Positions 1 to 13,346 are shown, numbered from the stretch's first letter. The stretch: 64,000 bases of DNA from Yersinia frederiksenii ATCC 33641 (GCF_000754805.1 NZ_KN150731.1:1072492-1136491), one strand, 5' to 3'. The notes: generated by a model from the sequence alone, not told the origin. Numbers and translations are program-made.

Positions 1-481
1 ACTCAAGGTAGCGATAGGCCCAAGGTAATAAATGCTCGGTAAGTAGTGCTATCGCCGCTTCATCAGTAGGCTGTTGCTGCTCAAGCAAACAGACCCAGGC
101 CAACAGCATTAAGCCAAATTGGTCTTCAGGTTCGTGGATAGTGCTTTGATTTACCAACCCTAAAGTGGAGAGAAATTCACGGTATTGCAGTGTGCTGGCC
201 CCCATCAGGATATTTTCTTTATCCAAATAAACCGATCCCCACGGTGGCGCAGGCATTTCGCCTTGTCCCTCAAACAGCACCGAAAAATCATATTCCAGTT
301 GCTCTGGAGAGATAGCGGGCAGTCGTTGGCAATAATCTGCAATTTTAGCCGGATTTGACCAGGGGAAAATATCCGCCATTTGCGGCAGTAATGGCCACAG
401 GTGCTGTACCGTAGCGGATTGTGGCGGGTAGTAAAAACAGGCACCCAGAATTCGCGGCAAGGTCGTGTCTAGTAACGTCAA
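1..481 (-). CDS. TorD/DmsD-family molybdoenzyme chaperone (3' end outside window)
   Basis: This gene runs off the left edge, so about 160 N-terminal residues are visible. The protein reads MTLLDTTLPRILGACFYYPP and carries PPWGSVYLDKEN and an HEPEDQFGLMLLAW stretch, both typical of the TorD/DmsD/NarJ family. Such cytoplasmic chaperones bind the Tat signal peptide of a molybdoenzyme and hold back export until the cofactor is inserted. It lies downstream of dmsC on the same strand, so DmsA encoded at 1976-4399 is the likely client. The start chosen is TTG at 481, because AGAGGA sits five bases upstream and no ATG fits as well. Family is well supported; the exact client is inferred from position. 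Confidence 0.8.
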   Translation of the reverse strand, partial: MTLLDTTLPRILGACFYYPPQSATVQHLWPLLPQMADIFPWSNPAKIADYCQRLPAISPEQLEYDFSVLFEGQGEMPAPPWGSVYLDKENILMGASTLQYREFLSTLGLVNQSTIHEPEDQFGLMLLAWVCLLEQQQPTDEAAIALLTEHLLPWAYRYLE

Positions 482-516
482 AATTTCCTCTCTTCAGGAC
501 CGATTAATTTAGTCTT

Positions 517-544
517 GATTAGCCGCAAACCACTGCGGCTAATC
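517..544 (-). other. Inverted repeat between dmsC and chaperone gene
   Basis: GATTAGCCGCA and TGCGGCTAATC form a perfect 11-bp stem with a 6-base loop in the gap between dmsC and the chaperone gene. There is no clear U tract, so it may be an attenuator or mRNA-stability hairpin rather than a full terminator. Confidence 0.5.
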
Positions 545-568
545 GATTAATAACATCAACAGGCTAAA

Positions 569-1345
569 TTACATTGCCACTTGCCAGAGATTATAGAAAG
601 CAATGCGTCCGGCTAATTCACCAATGACCAGAGCAGACGCGCTAACTGCCAACGTGGCCCGAGGGATTTTGTCTTTCAATAATGCGGCGGCAGCGACAAA
701 GATACCTAAGGCCAGCAGCAAAATCTGAACTCCCCAAAATAGCGTTTGCTGGCTGCTCAGTTCTATTGAGCTTTGGCCAAGGAAACTCAGATAGCCCGGT
801 TTATTCACTAGCGTTATGATAGCGCCGATTAATAGCGCTGAAGCTCCAAGTTGACGTGCGCCGGTGAGAATGGCGAAAGCGCCGCCGCCAACCAATACGG
901 TCATCCACAGCTGTAACGAGGTATAGGATGTATCCCAGTTAAGCACGGTGTCCAGTTGATAGACTTGAGTAATTGACCAGGCGAAGGCTAGCCCGAAGAT
1001 CACCGTAGCCACATTACACAAGGCGGCCAGCACGGCATTTCTCACCATCACCGAGAAAAAAACCGTGCCACAGGCCATGGCAACAAACAGGCTACTGAGC
1101 AGAATTTCATTGCTCATGGGGGAGCGGCCAATACCGAGCAGCATATTCATTGCCCGTAGAGGTTGCCCAACATGCAAAGTGCCGATGACTAAGCCCGTTA
1201 ACACCAGAATCAAACCAACAATATTGGCTTGTTTGAGTTGCAGCGCGGTGGTCAAGCCGAGCTTGTGACTCAACCACACTAAAGCAAACAACCCGACGGC
1301 GGTCTGCCCTAGAACGGTGAAAAACACCAAGGGTAATTCATGCAT
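569..1345 (-). CDS. dmsC: DmsC-type membrane anchor subunit of a DMSO-reductase-like enzyme
   Basis: This 258-aa protein is almost entirely hydrophobic, with about eight predicted membrane segments, and starts MHELPLVFFTVLGQTAVG like DmsC proteins. It anchors the DmsAB catalytic dimer to the inner membrane and passes electrons from menaquinol to the DmsB iron-sulfur clusters. The start is placed at the internal ATG at 1345, one base after the dmsB stop, rather than at an upstream ATG inside dmsB; this gives the conserved N-terminus and tight operon spacing. E. coli DmsC is somewhat longer (287 aa). It belongs with dmsB and dmsA upstream. The family call is secure; the in vivo substrate (DMSO, TMAO or another S/N-oxide) is not shown by sequence. 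Confidence 0.88.
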   Translation of the reverse strand: MHELPLVFFTVLGQTAVGLFALVWLSHKLGLTTALQLKQANIVGLILVLTGLVIGTLHVGQPLRAMNMLLGIGRSPMSNEILLSSLFVAMACGTVFFSVMVRNAVLAALCNVATVIFGLAFAWSITQVYQLDTVLNWDTSYTSLQLWMTVLVGGGAFAILTGARQLGASALLIGAIITLVNKPGYLSFLGQSSIELSSQQTLFWGVQILLLALGIFVAAAALLKDKIPRATLAVSASALVIGELAGRIAFYNLWQVAM

Positions 1346-1346
1346 T

Positions 1347-1964
1347 TTATACCTCCGCCGGATTCTGAATACTGCCTGATGTATCGCCCGATGGTCTGGC
1401 ATCACGATGGCCTCTGATCACCAGATTAGGCTGAGTGAGATGCGCGAGCGGCAATGGGGCAATGGCATTTTCTTCACCGTATTTTTCTCTTAACAGCGTA
1501 ATTTCATCGAAATCTAATGCGCGCTGCGGGCAGGACTCGACACACACTGGCTTGTGCCCTTCAGCAACACGTTGATAGCAACCATCGCATTTGGTCATCA
1601 GTTTCTTTTTGGCATCGAACTGCGGCGCGCCATAAGGGCAGCGCATCTCACAGTAGCGGCAACCAACACAGAGATCCTGATTGACCACCACCAAACCGTC
1701 TTCTTCACGTTTATACATGGCACCGGTAGGGCAGCCGGTGACACAAGTGGGAGATGAACAGTGATTACAGGCAATCGACAGATAGTAATTAAATACATTC
1801 TGTACCCATAGATTGCCTTGTTGCACCCAACTGCCGCCGCCGTATTCATACACCCGGCGCAGTTTTGGTCCTAAATCCAAGTTCTTCTCATCCTTGCAGC
1901 TGATTTGGCAGGTTTTACATCCCGTGCACTTGGTGGAGTCGACAAAAAAACCATATTGCTTCAT
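1347..1964 (-). CDS. dmsB: DmsB-type 4Fe-4S electron-transfer subunit
   Basis: A 205-aa iron-sulfur protein with four ferredoxin-like cysteine clusters in order: CTGCKTCQISC near the N-terminus, CNHCSSPTCVTGCP, CVGCRYCEMRCPYG and CDGCYQR...CVESCP. These bind four [4Fe-4S] clusters that wire the DmsC quinol site to the molybdenum site of DmsA. Length matches E. coli DmsB (205 aa). No signal peptide is visible, as expected for a subunit carried across by the Tat-exported catalytic partner. The gene starts 11 bp after dmsA and ends one base before dmsC, so the three are surely one transcript. Confidence 0.93.
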   Translation of the reverse strand: MKQYGFFVDSTKCTGCKTCQISCKDEKNLDLGPKLRRVYEYGGGSWVQQGNLWVQNVFNYYLSIACNHCSSPTCVTGCPTGAMYKREEDGLVVVNQDLCVGCRYCEMRCPYGAPQFDAKKKLMTKCDGCYQRVAEGHKPVCVESCPQRALDFDEITLLREKYGEENAIAPLPLAHLTQPNLVIRGHRDARPSGDTSGSIQNPAEV

Positions 1965-1975
1965 TTTTCAACTCC

Positions 1976-4399
1976 TTATGCGCGTTTAACTTCAACGAGG
2001 TTAGTATGCTGTGGGTTGCCTTTCGCCAGTGGCGATGGGCGCAGTGTCGTTAACGTATTAATACAACCGCCCACATCAACACCTTCCTTGTTGAGATTGC
2101 GCCATGCCCCTTGCGGCACCGTAATCACCCCCGGCAAGACGCGCTCGGTGATTTTGACTGCAATAAGAATGCGGCCCCGAACATTAAAAATCTCAACCAT
2201 ATCGCCTTGTTGCAAGCCACGAGCTTTGGCGTCAATCGGGTTCATCCAGAACTGATGCGGTACTGCTTCACGCAACATCGCTACGTTGTAATAGGATGAG
2301 TGAGTGTGACCTTTTATATGAAAACCAGTCATTTGCAGTGGGTAGGTTTTTAGAGTGTCGACATCACTGACACCTTCAAATGTCGGGCAATACTCCGCGA
2401 CAGCAGTAATGCGGTCACCCGGAGCCAGTTGCCACTCTTTTTCCAATTTAGCCAGTGCTTCGGAATAGATCTCAATTTTGCCAGAAGGTGTTTTTAATGG
2501 ATGACTAAGCGGGTCGTCACGAAACGCTTTTAAGGCGATATATTGACTGCTGTCGGCAAATATTCGATCGATAATACCTTGGTCGTTAGTTTGTGCGAAA
2601 GGCGGCAGTGCCGGGTTCTTCTCGCGCATTTTGTTATAGCTGATTTCAATCCACTCTTGTTGGGTATGGCCTTCGGTAAAGGCCTCGCCGATACCACACT
2701 TAGTGGCAATCTCGGCTAAAACATCATAAGAGGGGCGGCATTCCCACATGGGTTCAATCGCATTTTGTAACCGCGTAACATAGTGATAAGCGCCACTGGC
2801 ATAAGAGTTATCAATCAGGTCATTTGATTCAACCGACGTGACGTCGGGTAAGAGTAAATCAGCATACTTGGCCGAGTTAGTCATGTGGTTTTCCCACACT
2901 AAAATAAACTCGCACAGTGACTCATCCTGCAAGATCTGGTGAGTTTTATTCAGGTCGGAATGCTGATTGCCAATGACGTTACTGGCGTAGTTCCACATAA
3001 ACTTAATATTGGTATCAAGTTTATCTTTATTCTTCACATGGGCATTTTGGGCTGTCATCTCAGTGCCACGGAAAATAGCATCTGTCCACATAAAGCAAGG
3101 GATGGCTGTTTTTACCGGATTGGGGATACTGAATCCCGGCACGGGATATTTCACATTACCACCCCAAGCTCCGGTATTGGTTCCGGCCCGACCGATATTT
3201 CCAGTCATGAGTGGTAGCATCATAATAGAGCGGGCAGCCTGCTCACCATTGGCACTGCGCTGAATACCCCAACCTTGTGAAATCCAGGCGGCGCGGGCAT
3301 TGCCTAACTCACGCGCAAGTTGAATGATACGCACGGGGTCAATGCCGGTTATTTGACTGGCCCATTCGGGTGTTTTTTCGACACCATCGGCACCATTACC
3401 TAAAATATAATCTTTATAAGAACCATTGGCAGGGGCCGAGGCGGGTAACGTGGTGGCATCCCAACCAACACAATATTCTTGCAGAAAATCCTCATCCGTC
3501 AGGTTTTCTTTAATTAGTACATAACCTAATGCAGCAACCAGTGCAGCATCAGTGCCAGGGAATATAGGGATCCACTCGGCATTGAGGGTGGTGACACTGT
3601 CGGTCATTCGTGGGTCAATAATAATAACTTTGGCTTTGCTTTTCCCCAGCGCGTGGACAGTTTCAATATATTGCCCGCCACCGGACATCCGTGTTTCAGC
3701 CAGATTATGACCAAACATGACCACTAAATCTGAGTTTTTAATTTCATCCAGTAGCGTTTCATCGGCACTGCCATAAATATACGGCATTACTGTGTTGATT
3801 TGCGCCGTGGAATAGGTGCCGTGCTGATCCAGAAAACCGCCCAGTAAACTGAGCATTCTTTTACAGGCATTGCGGCCTTGTAAATTAGCGCCGGTAGAGC
3901 CAGAACCATATTGATAATAAATGGCTTCATTACCATATTGCGCAATAGTTTTTTTGAGATTATCCGCCACAATAGTGGTGGCTTCATCCCAACTGATACG
4001 CTTGAATTTACCCTCGCCGCGTTTTCCCACTCGTAGCATGGGATATTTTACTCTATCGGGATTATATGTTTTCCATCTGACTGAACGGCCTCGTAAACAT
4101 GGGCGAATTTGATGTTCACCAAAGGTGGAATCATCATAAATGGCTTCATTAGCAATTTTAATAATTTCACCATTTTTGACATGTACTTTTAGCGGACAGC
4201 GGCTACCGCAGTTTACCAGGCAGGCACTGTATTTAATGGTCTCCTTCGTTGCAGATACTGCCGGCTCTGGCGCGGCTTGTACTGAAAAAGGTAGGATGAT
4301 TGAACCAGCAATTGCTGCAGCCCCGGTGACTGCGGCAGATGTTTGAATAAATTCACGGCGACTGAGTGAAGCAGTGATAGGTCTCTTATTGTTATTCAT
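1976..4399 (-). CDS. dmsA: DmsA-type molybdopterin catalytic subunit (Tat-exported)
   Basis: An 807-aa molybdopterin oxidoreductase of the DMSO reductase family. The N-terminus has a twin-arginine signal (SRREFIQ, Arg14-Arg15, then a hydrophobic stretch and VQA cleavage region near residue 42). Cys60, Cys64 and Cys68 plus a later RPCLRGR cysteine make a [4Fe-4S] site typical of DmsA. The molybdopterin domains follow, and the C-terminal dinucleotide-binding domain ends with QGAWRNLNKEGVDVGGCINTL-like sequence. It reduces S- or N-oxides in the periplasm as a terminal step of anaerobic respiration. It is first in the dmsABC-chaperone operon, with an FNR-like box about 110 bp upstream. It could be a YnfE/F-like paralog with a different substrate. 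Confidence 0.92.
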   Translation of the reverse strand: MNNNKRPITASLSRREFIQTSAAVTGAAAIAGSIILPFSVQAAPEPAVSATKETIKYSACLVNCGSRCPLKVHVKNGEIIKIANEAIYDDSTFGEHQIRPCLRGRSVRWKTYNPDRVKYPMLRVGKRGEGKFKRISWDEATTIVADNLKKTIAQYGNEAIYYQYGSGSTGANLQGRNACKRMLSLLGGFLDQHGTYSTAQINTVMPYIYGSADETLLDEIKNSDLVVMFGHNLAETRMSGGGQYIETVHALGKSKAKVIIIDPRMTDSVTTLNAEWIPIFPGTDAALVAALGYVLIKENLTDEDFLQEYCVGWDATTLPASAPANGSYKDYILGNGADGVEKTPEWASQITGIDPVRIIQLARELGNARAAWISQGWGIQRSANGEQAARSIMMLPLMTGNIGRAGTNTGAWGGNVKYPVPGFSIPNPVKTAIPCFMWTDAIFRGTEMTAQNAHVKNKDKLDTNIKFMWNYASNVIGNQHSDLNKTHQILQDESLCEFILVWENHMTNSAKYADLLLPDVTSVESNDLIDNSYASGAYHYVTRLQNAIEPMWECRPSYDVLAEIATKCGIGEAFTEGHTQQEWIEISYNKMREKNPALPPFAQTNDQGIIDRIFADSSQYIALKAFRDDPLSHPLKTPSGKIEIYSEALAKLEKEWQLAPGDRITAVAEYCPTFEGVSDVDTLKTYPLQMTGFHIKGHTHSSYYNVAMLREAVPHQFWMNPIDAKARGLQQGDMVEIFNVRGRILIAVKITERVLPGVITVPQGAWRNLNKEGVDVGGCINTLTTLRPSPLAKGNPQHTNLVEVKRA

Positions 4400-4511
4400 G
4401 ACATTACCTTTGCAGAAGTCTTTTTTTGACGGAAATAAGAGTTCTTGATAAAAATAAAATGAAAAATAGCACTGGAATGTCTCACCTTAGGAAATAATTT
4501 GTTACTTGCAT

Positions 4512-4525
4512 ATGATGTAAATCAA
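4512..4525 (-). promoter_or_regulatory. FNR-type binding site upstream of dmsA
   Basis: On the minus strand this reads TTGATTTACATCAT, which matches the FNR consensus TTGAT-N4-ATCAA at all but the last base. It lies about 113 bp before the dmsA start, which suits anaerobic activation with a leader of roughly 75 nt. The site is read directly; activation is inferred. Confidence 0.7.
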
Positions 4526-4918
4526 TTAAGACTGCATAACGAAAATATAGCGCTAATTTATGTGAGCATAACGAAGGTTATTAATGATTTACTGCGAGGT
4601 ATTAACTATTCTCTATACATAAATTTAATATGTTTATTGCGCTGATATTGTTAATAAAGAATCACTCTCAAATGAAAGGGATATATTATTGTATATATAG
4701 CGAAATTGATTTAATTTAATTTTTCTTAATTGTTTTGAGAAAAGTCTTAGGAAACTTCATATCTATCTAACGACTATTTTTGTTGCTATAAAATGAGCGG
4801 CTAGTTGAATTAGCACTAGATTAATAATAGTTAAAATGGGGTAAGAGGAGATCTCTATCACGATTTTTATCTCTGCCCGCTTGCGGTAAGGTATTAACAT
4901 GCTAATTTACTCGTAGTT

Positions 4919-4948
4919 GGATTGTTACCGTCAATGGCGGGCAAAACC
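4919..4948 (+). promoter_or_regulatory. Ribonucleic antiterminator (RAT) site 1 in bgl leader
   Basis: The 30-base stretch begins GGATTGTTACCG and ends GGCGGGCAAAACC, the pattern bound by BglG/LicT-family proteins. Its 3' end overlaps the stem of the terminator at 4945-4990, so binding of the antiterminator would block terminator folding. It lies just before the antiterminator gene, implying self-controlled expression. Confidence 0.9.
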
Positions 4949-4990
4949 TGATTCAGTAGCTAGATGAATGCTACTGAATCGGGTTTTTTT
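4945..4990 (+). terminator. Leader terminator t1 before bglG
   Basis: AACCTGATTCAGTAGC pairs with GCTACTGAATCGGGTT (one G-U pair) around a 9-base loop and is followed by seven T residues. It ends about 18 bases before the bglG start. The overlap with RAT site 1 shows it is a regulated terminator. Confidence 0.9.
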
Positions 4991-5004
4991 GTTTTCAGGG
5001 CTAA

Positions 5005-5853
<849 letters not shown>

Positions 5854-5906
5854 CGAGCTAAACCTAAAAAGTTTCCCTCGCCATAATGGCATATAAGAGG
5901 GGAAAA

Positions 5907-5936
5907 GGATTGTTACTGCCAACGGCAGGCAAAACC
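5907..5936 (+). promoter_or_regulatory. Ribonucleic antiterminator (RAT) site 2 between bglG and bglF
   Basis: The 30-base stretch starts GGATTGTTACTGCC and ends GGCAGGCAAAACC, very close to the E. coli bgl RAT. It overlaps the 5' stem of the terminator that ends at 5994. This second site would let the antiterminator control bglF and the genes after it. Confidence 0.9.
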
Positions 5937-5994
5937 TGAATGCACTTATATATATCGCCTCATCGCGGTACTGAGTGTCTTCAGGTTTTTTTTT
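5932..5994 (+). terminator. Intergenic terminator t2 between bglG and bglF
   Basis: AAACCTGAA pairs with TTCAGGTTT, with partial pairing inside, and is followed by a run of nine T residues. The long loop is weaker than in t1, but overlap with RAT site 2 marks it as the regulated terminator. Confidence 0.82.
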
Positions 5995-6046
5995 GCCCGA
6001 ACTTATTGGTTCGAACTGATTTACCCGAACTTAGGTATCCAAATAA

Positions 6047-7963
<1,917 letters not shown>

Positions 7964-7969
7964 TACTGA

Positions 7970-9382
<1,413 letters not shown>

Positions 9383-9403
9383 TTCAGCGATATTTAACGT
9401 TGT

Positions 9404-9435
9404 TTAGCGCATCTATTTTAAATCAGATGCGCTAA
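9404..9435 (+). other. Hairpin between bglB and porin gene
   Basis: TTAGCGCATCT and AGATGCGCTAA form a perfect 11-bp stem around a 10-base loop, followed by TTATTCT. With only a weak U tract it may be a partial terminator or a 3'-end stabiliser setting porin levels below those of the cytoplasmic enzyme. Confidence 0.6.
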
Positions 9436-9456
9436 TTATTCTAAAAAGGGAAAATA

Positions 9457-10878
9457 ATGAAACCAATTTTATATCTGACTCGTCAGATGAATTCTGCTGC
9501 ATTTTATTTACTGACCTCGACAATTTTATTTTCATCATCGGCATTAAGTGATGGTTTAACCGGTAGTGGTGAATATATTGAGCAGTCGACACCAAAATGG
9601 CAGGGAATAGCATTGGGGTTTGAACCACAGCAAGAAGGGCTGTTGGGGGATATGCTGGGTATTCGGCCTATTCTATCGGAGCATGGCTTTAATTATTCAC
9701 TCGGTTATTTAAGCCAATTATCATATAACGCAGGCGGTGGTTATAATCATGATAAACAAGCTTCTTATATCGACCAGTTCTCATTAACATTCCAACAAGA
9801 CCTCGAACTATATACTGGTATTCCAGATGCGGTTATTGAAGGGAATATTGTTAATCGAAATCATGATAACAACCTGACACGGGACCGGTTACAAGACCCA
9901 CGCGTGAATATAACCGATTTATCACAGGAAAGTTTTGGTGGCCAGTCTATAACACGTTTGGGGTGGCTAACCTTTGCGCGTAGTTTTGCTGATCAAAAAT
10001 TGCATTGGCGCATTGGTTTGATGAATAAAGTGCAGGATTTTGACCAAATTATTCCCTGCGATTTTCAGACGTTAGGATTGTGTGGTGGTAAATCAGCAAA
10101 CTCACTGACTTGGTTTAACTGGAATGTCCATTATTGGGGCACTACCCTGCAATATAAGCTTACTGATGGTTTAACCTTAAAAACTGGGGTTATGGAGCAA
10201 AATCCAGATGCTCCTAGCCGCGGTCGGGCTTGGAGTTGGTCAACTAAAGGCAGCAAGGGCATATTACTGCCGCTGGAGCTGGAATTAAAAACTAATGCTT
10301 TTGCAGATTTGCCCGGTATTTATAATTTGGGGGTTTTATATACCAATGCGCAGCAACGAGATCTTTATACTGGGGTGTCTGGTGCCGCCGGTGCCACCGA
10401 TCCCAATGGCTATCGTTACCACAATAATACCTGGTTCTTTTACGGTGGGTTCAATCAGCAGGTCACTAAGCATCAAGATGATGCCAGCCGTGGTTTAAGT
10501 GTGTTTTACAGTATGTCGCTGGCCGACCAACGGACGAATTATATGCATTATGCTGCGGCGACCGGTATTCGCTACCGTGGATTATTTGACAGCCGACCTC
10601 AGGACTGGCTGGGTTTAGGTGTATCTATGGTTAAACTCAGTGATTATTATAAAGATAATCAGCGCTATATGAATCAAGTCAATAATGTTTCCGATTATGC
10701 CAATCCGAGTTATTCACCGGTACCAGGGCATTCTGTAACTGCGGAGCTTTATTACCGTTTCCGAGTGACTTCATGGCTGGAATTACAACCTGATTTGCAA
10801 TATTGGCATTCTCCAGCAGGGGTAAATCACACGCAGGATGCTTGGGTCACTGGATTAAAAACGGTAATTACATTCTAA
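9457..10878 (+). CDS. OprB-family carbohydrate-selective outer membrane porin
   Basis: A 473-aa outer-membrane protein. The N-terminus has a signal peptide (hydrophobic TSTILFSSSALS near residues 20-32). The body has alternating beta strands and OprB-like motifs such as SITRLGWLTFARSF, and it ends in an aromatic residue (LKTVITF), typical of barrel proteins. Such porins let glucosides or oligosaccharides cross the outer membrane. Its place as last gene after bglF and bglB parallels bglH of E. coli, though BglH is LamB-like while this one fits OprB. GGGAAAA lies before ATG. A hairpin at 9404-9435 may lower its transcription. Confidence 0.82.
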   Translation: MKPILYLTRQMNSAAFYLLTSTILFSSSALSDGLTGSGEYIEQSTPKWQGIALGFEPQQEGLLGDMLGIRPILSEHGFNYSLGYLSQLSYNAGGGYNHDKQASYIDQFSLTFQQDLELYTGIPDAVIEGNIVNRNHDNNLTRDRLQDPRVNITDLSQESFGGQSITRLGWLTFARSFADQKLHWRIGLMNKVQDFDQIIPCDFQTLGLCGGKSANSLTWFNWNVHYWGTTLQYKLTDGLTLKTGVMEQNPDAPSRGRAWSWSTKGSKGILLPLELELKTNAFADLPGIYNLGVLYTNAQQRDLYTGVSGAAGATDPNGYRYHNNTWFFYGGFNQQVTKHQDDASRGLSVFYSMSLADQRTNYMHYAAATGIRYRGLFDSRPQDWLGLGVSMVKLSDYYKDNQRYMNQVNNVSDYANPSYSPVPGHSVTAELYYRFRVTSWLELQPDLQYWHSPAGVNHTQDAWVTGLKTVITF

Positions 10879-10909
10879 ATTACTACCGATTTATGGTGAA
10901 TAAATGAAA

Positions 10910-10935
10910 ACGTGGTGCTTTAACCGGCACCACGT
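10910..10935. other. Inverted repeat downstream of porin gene
   Basis: ACGTGGTGC and GCACCACGT form a 9-bp stem 31 bases after the porin stop. There is no U tract, so it is at best a weak terminator or a 3'-end stabilising hairpin for the bgl transcript. Confidence 0.5.
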
Positions 10936-10997
10936 AAGCTGCTACTCTATTGTATATCGATACTCTTCAGCGTATTTACCCGCAGGAAACTCGCGCG

Positions 10998-11516
10998 ATG
11001 TTGAATATGAAAAACCGCTTTGATCGTCATAATCTTTTCGGTGAGAAAAATATCCATGCTGTTTTTGAAGTCAGTCTGCTACTGAAAGCCATATTGGCAA
11101 CCATGGAAATTATTGCCGGCATTTTAACTTATTTTGTCACGCCACAATTTTTACTTAATGTATTACATCGTATTACACTGGTTGATTTTATTGCGGGTCG
11201 TGGCGATGTCGTGGCTAGTTATTTGCTGCATGCGGCCCAAAGTCTTTCTATTAGCGGCATGCATTTCGCCGCATTTTATTTGCTCATTCACGGCGTGGTG
11301 AAACTATGGGTCATTATAGGATTATGGCGTAAGAAACTTGGTTATTATCCTGCGGCAATGGTGATTTTTAGCTTGTTTATTGTCTATCAACTTTATCGTT
11401 ATACTTTTACTCACTCCGTGCTCTTGATCTTGATAACGCTGTTGGATCTCGTGGTTATCGTTCTAACGGTATTGGAGTATCGGCAATTATGCCGTGAGCA
11501 AAAAGGCCTCAAATAA
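10998..11516 (+). CDS. DUF2127-type inner-membrane protein
   Basis: A 172-aa protein (from ATG 10998) with four hydrophobic segments and the pattern LFGEKNIHAVFEVSLLLKA...LIHGVVKLWVIIGLWRKKLGYYPAA, which I recognise as DUF2127. The family has no established function. An earlier ATG at 10950 would add 16 residues, but AGGAA about 11 bases before 10998 and the family's usual N-terminus favour the later start. It follows the porin gene by about 120 bp and may be separate from the bgl operon. It converges with the LysE-family gene. Confidence 0.7.
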   Translation: MLNMKNRFDRHNLFGEKNIHAVFEVSLLLKAILATMEIIAGILTYFVTPQFLLNVLHRITLVDFIAGRGDVVASYLLHAAQSLSISGMHFAAFYLLIHGVVKLWVIIGLWRKKLGYYPAAMVIFSLFIVYQLYRYTFTHSVLLILITLLDLVVIVLTVLEYRQLCREQKGLK

Positions 11517-11546
11517 GGCCCTCATGCTCTAGGCTGGATGGCTATT

Positions 11547-12185
11547 TCAACGGCGGGTTATGCCTTCATAGATTAGGCGCAACCCAAAGGCCCCAACTGC
11601 GATACCAATAATGCCACTGAGCAGGTGCTGAACCTTACCATAAGCGCGACGCACCGCAGGGCGGGAGAAGGCCATGCTGAGTAATGACCGCCAAAGAATC
11701 GAGGCGAGCACAATACCCAGCCAGGCAAACACTTTGACCCATGCGGGGGTTGTCGGGGTAAGAGTGACCGAGAAAATACTGATAAAAAACAATACAGTTT
11801 GTGGGTTTGATAAGTCAGTCAGCAGGCCTCGGCGGAAGAAAACATACCAAGGGGTTATGGTGGCGGTGGCGACTGCCTCGATGCCCATATGGAGTTCCTG
11901 ACGATGCCGCACCATATTGTAGGCATACCAAAGCAGGTATAAGCCACCCCCGATTTTAATGGCTGAGAACAGCATCCCGCCTTCAGCAATCAGGGCCGCC
12001 ATACCAAATAACCCTAATCCCGAATAAATTGCATCACCTAATGCCACACCGAGCCCAGTCACTAAACCGGCATTTTTACCCGAGCTGAGACTGGTTTGCA
12101 CCACCACCAGCAAATTGGCGCCGGGATTGATAAAGGTCAGCACGAATAACCCGACGGTCACGATAATGACATGTATTTCATCCAT
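11547..12185 (-). CDS. LysE/RhtB-family amino-acid exporter
   Basis: A 212-aa protein with about six membrane segments. The N-terminus MDEIHVIIVTVGLFVLTFINPGANLLVVVQTSLSSG carries the NPGAN/NPGPN motif of the LysE/RhtB/RhtC family; the GGGLYLLWYAYNMVR stretch is also typical. Members export amino acids such as threonine, homoserine or lysine from the cytoplasm. The start at 12185 is chosen because it puts this motif at the family's normal position; an upstream ATG at 12278 would add 31 unrelated residues. It is transcribed away from the bgl region and follows yfuC on the same strand with a gap of 111 bp, but need not share its promoter. Substrate unknown. Confidence 0.83.
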   Translation of the reverse strand: MDEIHVIIVTVGLFVLTFINPGANLLVVVQTSLSSGKNAGLVTGLGVALGDAIYSGLGLFGMAALIAEGGMLFSAIKIGGGLYLLWYAYNMVRHRQELHMGIEAVATATITPWYVFFRRGLLTDLSNPQTVLFFISIFSVTLTPTTPAWVKVFAWLGIVLASILWRSLLSMAFSRPAVRRAYGKVQHLLSGIIGIAVGAFGLRLIYEGITRR

Positions 12186-12296
12186 GTGGTGTGCTCTGTT
12201 AGTGGCAATTTCAGCAGCATAATGCAATCTGTAAGGACAAACAGAGCCGAGAATGTGCTTCTGGCAATGCCATGGCAAAAATGTGCATTACGTCAC

Positions 12297-13346
12297 TCAA
12301 TCAGCAAAAATATGCGCCTGGCCCACGGTGGTTAAATCCACCATTAAGCCAACACGGAGACCTTCCCGGCTGACCGTTTTGATTTCTACAACTTCATCTC
12401 GTCCGTCAATAGACAAGCCGATAGTCGAAATAAAGCCTGCAAAATCAATACTCACTATCTTGGCCAGACAGTGGGTAGCATAGTGATGATCGGCGGATAA
12501 CGGGGTGATAGTGATTTGCTCCGGCCGCAGCATGACACGGGTCTGCCCACTACGTTTTGCATCGTCAACCTTGACTCGGCCCAATGCACAATCAGCCCAA
12601 CCGGCATCAATATGGGCGGAAAGAATCAGCGTTTCACCCAAAAATGTCGCTGTTGGTTCATCAACGGGGCGCAGGTACAGTTCTTGTGGTGGGCCGACAT
12701 GGGCCAGTCTACCTCCACGCATCACAGCCACCTGATCGGCAAACGACAGCGCTTCGGTTTGGTCATGTGTGACCAAAATAGAGGCAATATTAGCTTGAGC
12801 TAGTAGCTCTGCTACTGCTTTGCGGGTTGATGCGCGCAAGGCGGTATCCAGTGCTGAAAATGGCTCATCCAGCAACATCAGCACCGGCCGCTGTGCCAGT
12901 GCCCTGGCGAGTGCGACTCGTTGTTGTTGGCCACCGGATATCTCATGGGGCCAAAGTGAGGATAAGCGGCGGTCCAGTGCCACCATCTCCATTAATTCAT
13001 CCACCCGTCGAGTTTTATCCTGCCGGGTACCTTTTAATCCATAAGCAATGTTACCCGCGACAGTAAAATGTGGGAATAGCGCGCCATCTTGAGGGACAAA
13101 ACCAATCCCTCTTTTATGTGCCGGCACCTGGGTTGAGCTATCAAAAAGCGGATTCCCTTGCAGGATCACTTTGCCGCTATCCGGTGTTTCGAAGCCGGCA
13201 ATAATCCGCAGCAAGGTCGTTTTACCCGAACCCGATGGCCCAACAATCGCGGTTCGGCTACCTGCCGTTACCTGTAAATCAATTCCGTTCAATACGGTAA
13301 CCGATTGGTAAGACTTACTTATTTGTTGCAGTTCAAGTGTGCTCAT
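12297..13346 (-). CDS. yfuC: Iron ABC transporter ATP-binding protein (YfuC/SfuC)
   Basis: A 349-aa ABC ATPase: Walker [12 protein letters not shown], signature [14 protein letters not shown], Walker [15 protein letters not shown], followed by a C-terminal TOBE-like regulatory part ([10 protein letters not shown]). It energises ferric-iron uptake with YfuB and YfuA. The start at 13346 forms an ATGA overlap with the yfuB stop; a longer reading from 13601 would run through yfuB and is not credible. Length fits Serratia SfuC (about 345 aa). It is the last gene of yfuABC and should follow Fur control from the box before yfuA. Confidence 0.9.
   Translation of the reverse strand: MSTLELQQISKSYQSVTVLNGIDLQVTAGSRTAIVGPSGSGKTTLLRIIAGFETPDSGKVILQGNPLFDSSTQVPAHKRGIGFVPQDGALFPHFTVAGNIAYGLKGTRQDKTRRVDELMEMVALDRRLSSLWPHEISGGQQQRVALARALAQRPVLMLLDEPFSALDTALRASTRKAVAELLAQANIASILVTHDQTEALSFADQVAVMRGGRLAHVGPPQELYLRPVDEPTATFLGETLILSAHIDAGWADCALGRVKVDDAKRSGQTRVMLRPEQITITPLSADHHYATHCLAKIVSIDFAGFISTIGLSIDGRDEVVEIKTVSREGLRVGLMVDLTTVGQAHIFAD

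Noticed and set aside
1598-1849. Open reading frame inside dmsB on the same strand in another frame
   Set aside because: It is a shadow of dmsB; no family match and no separate start signals.
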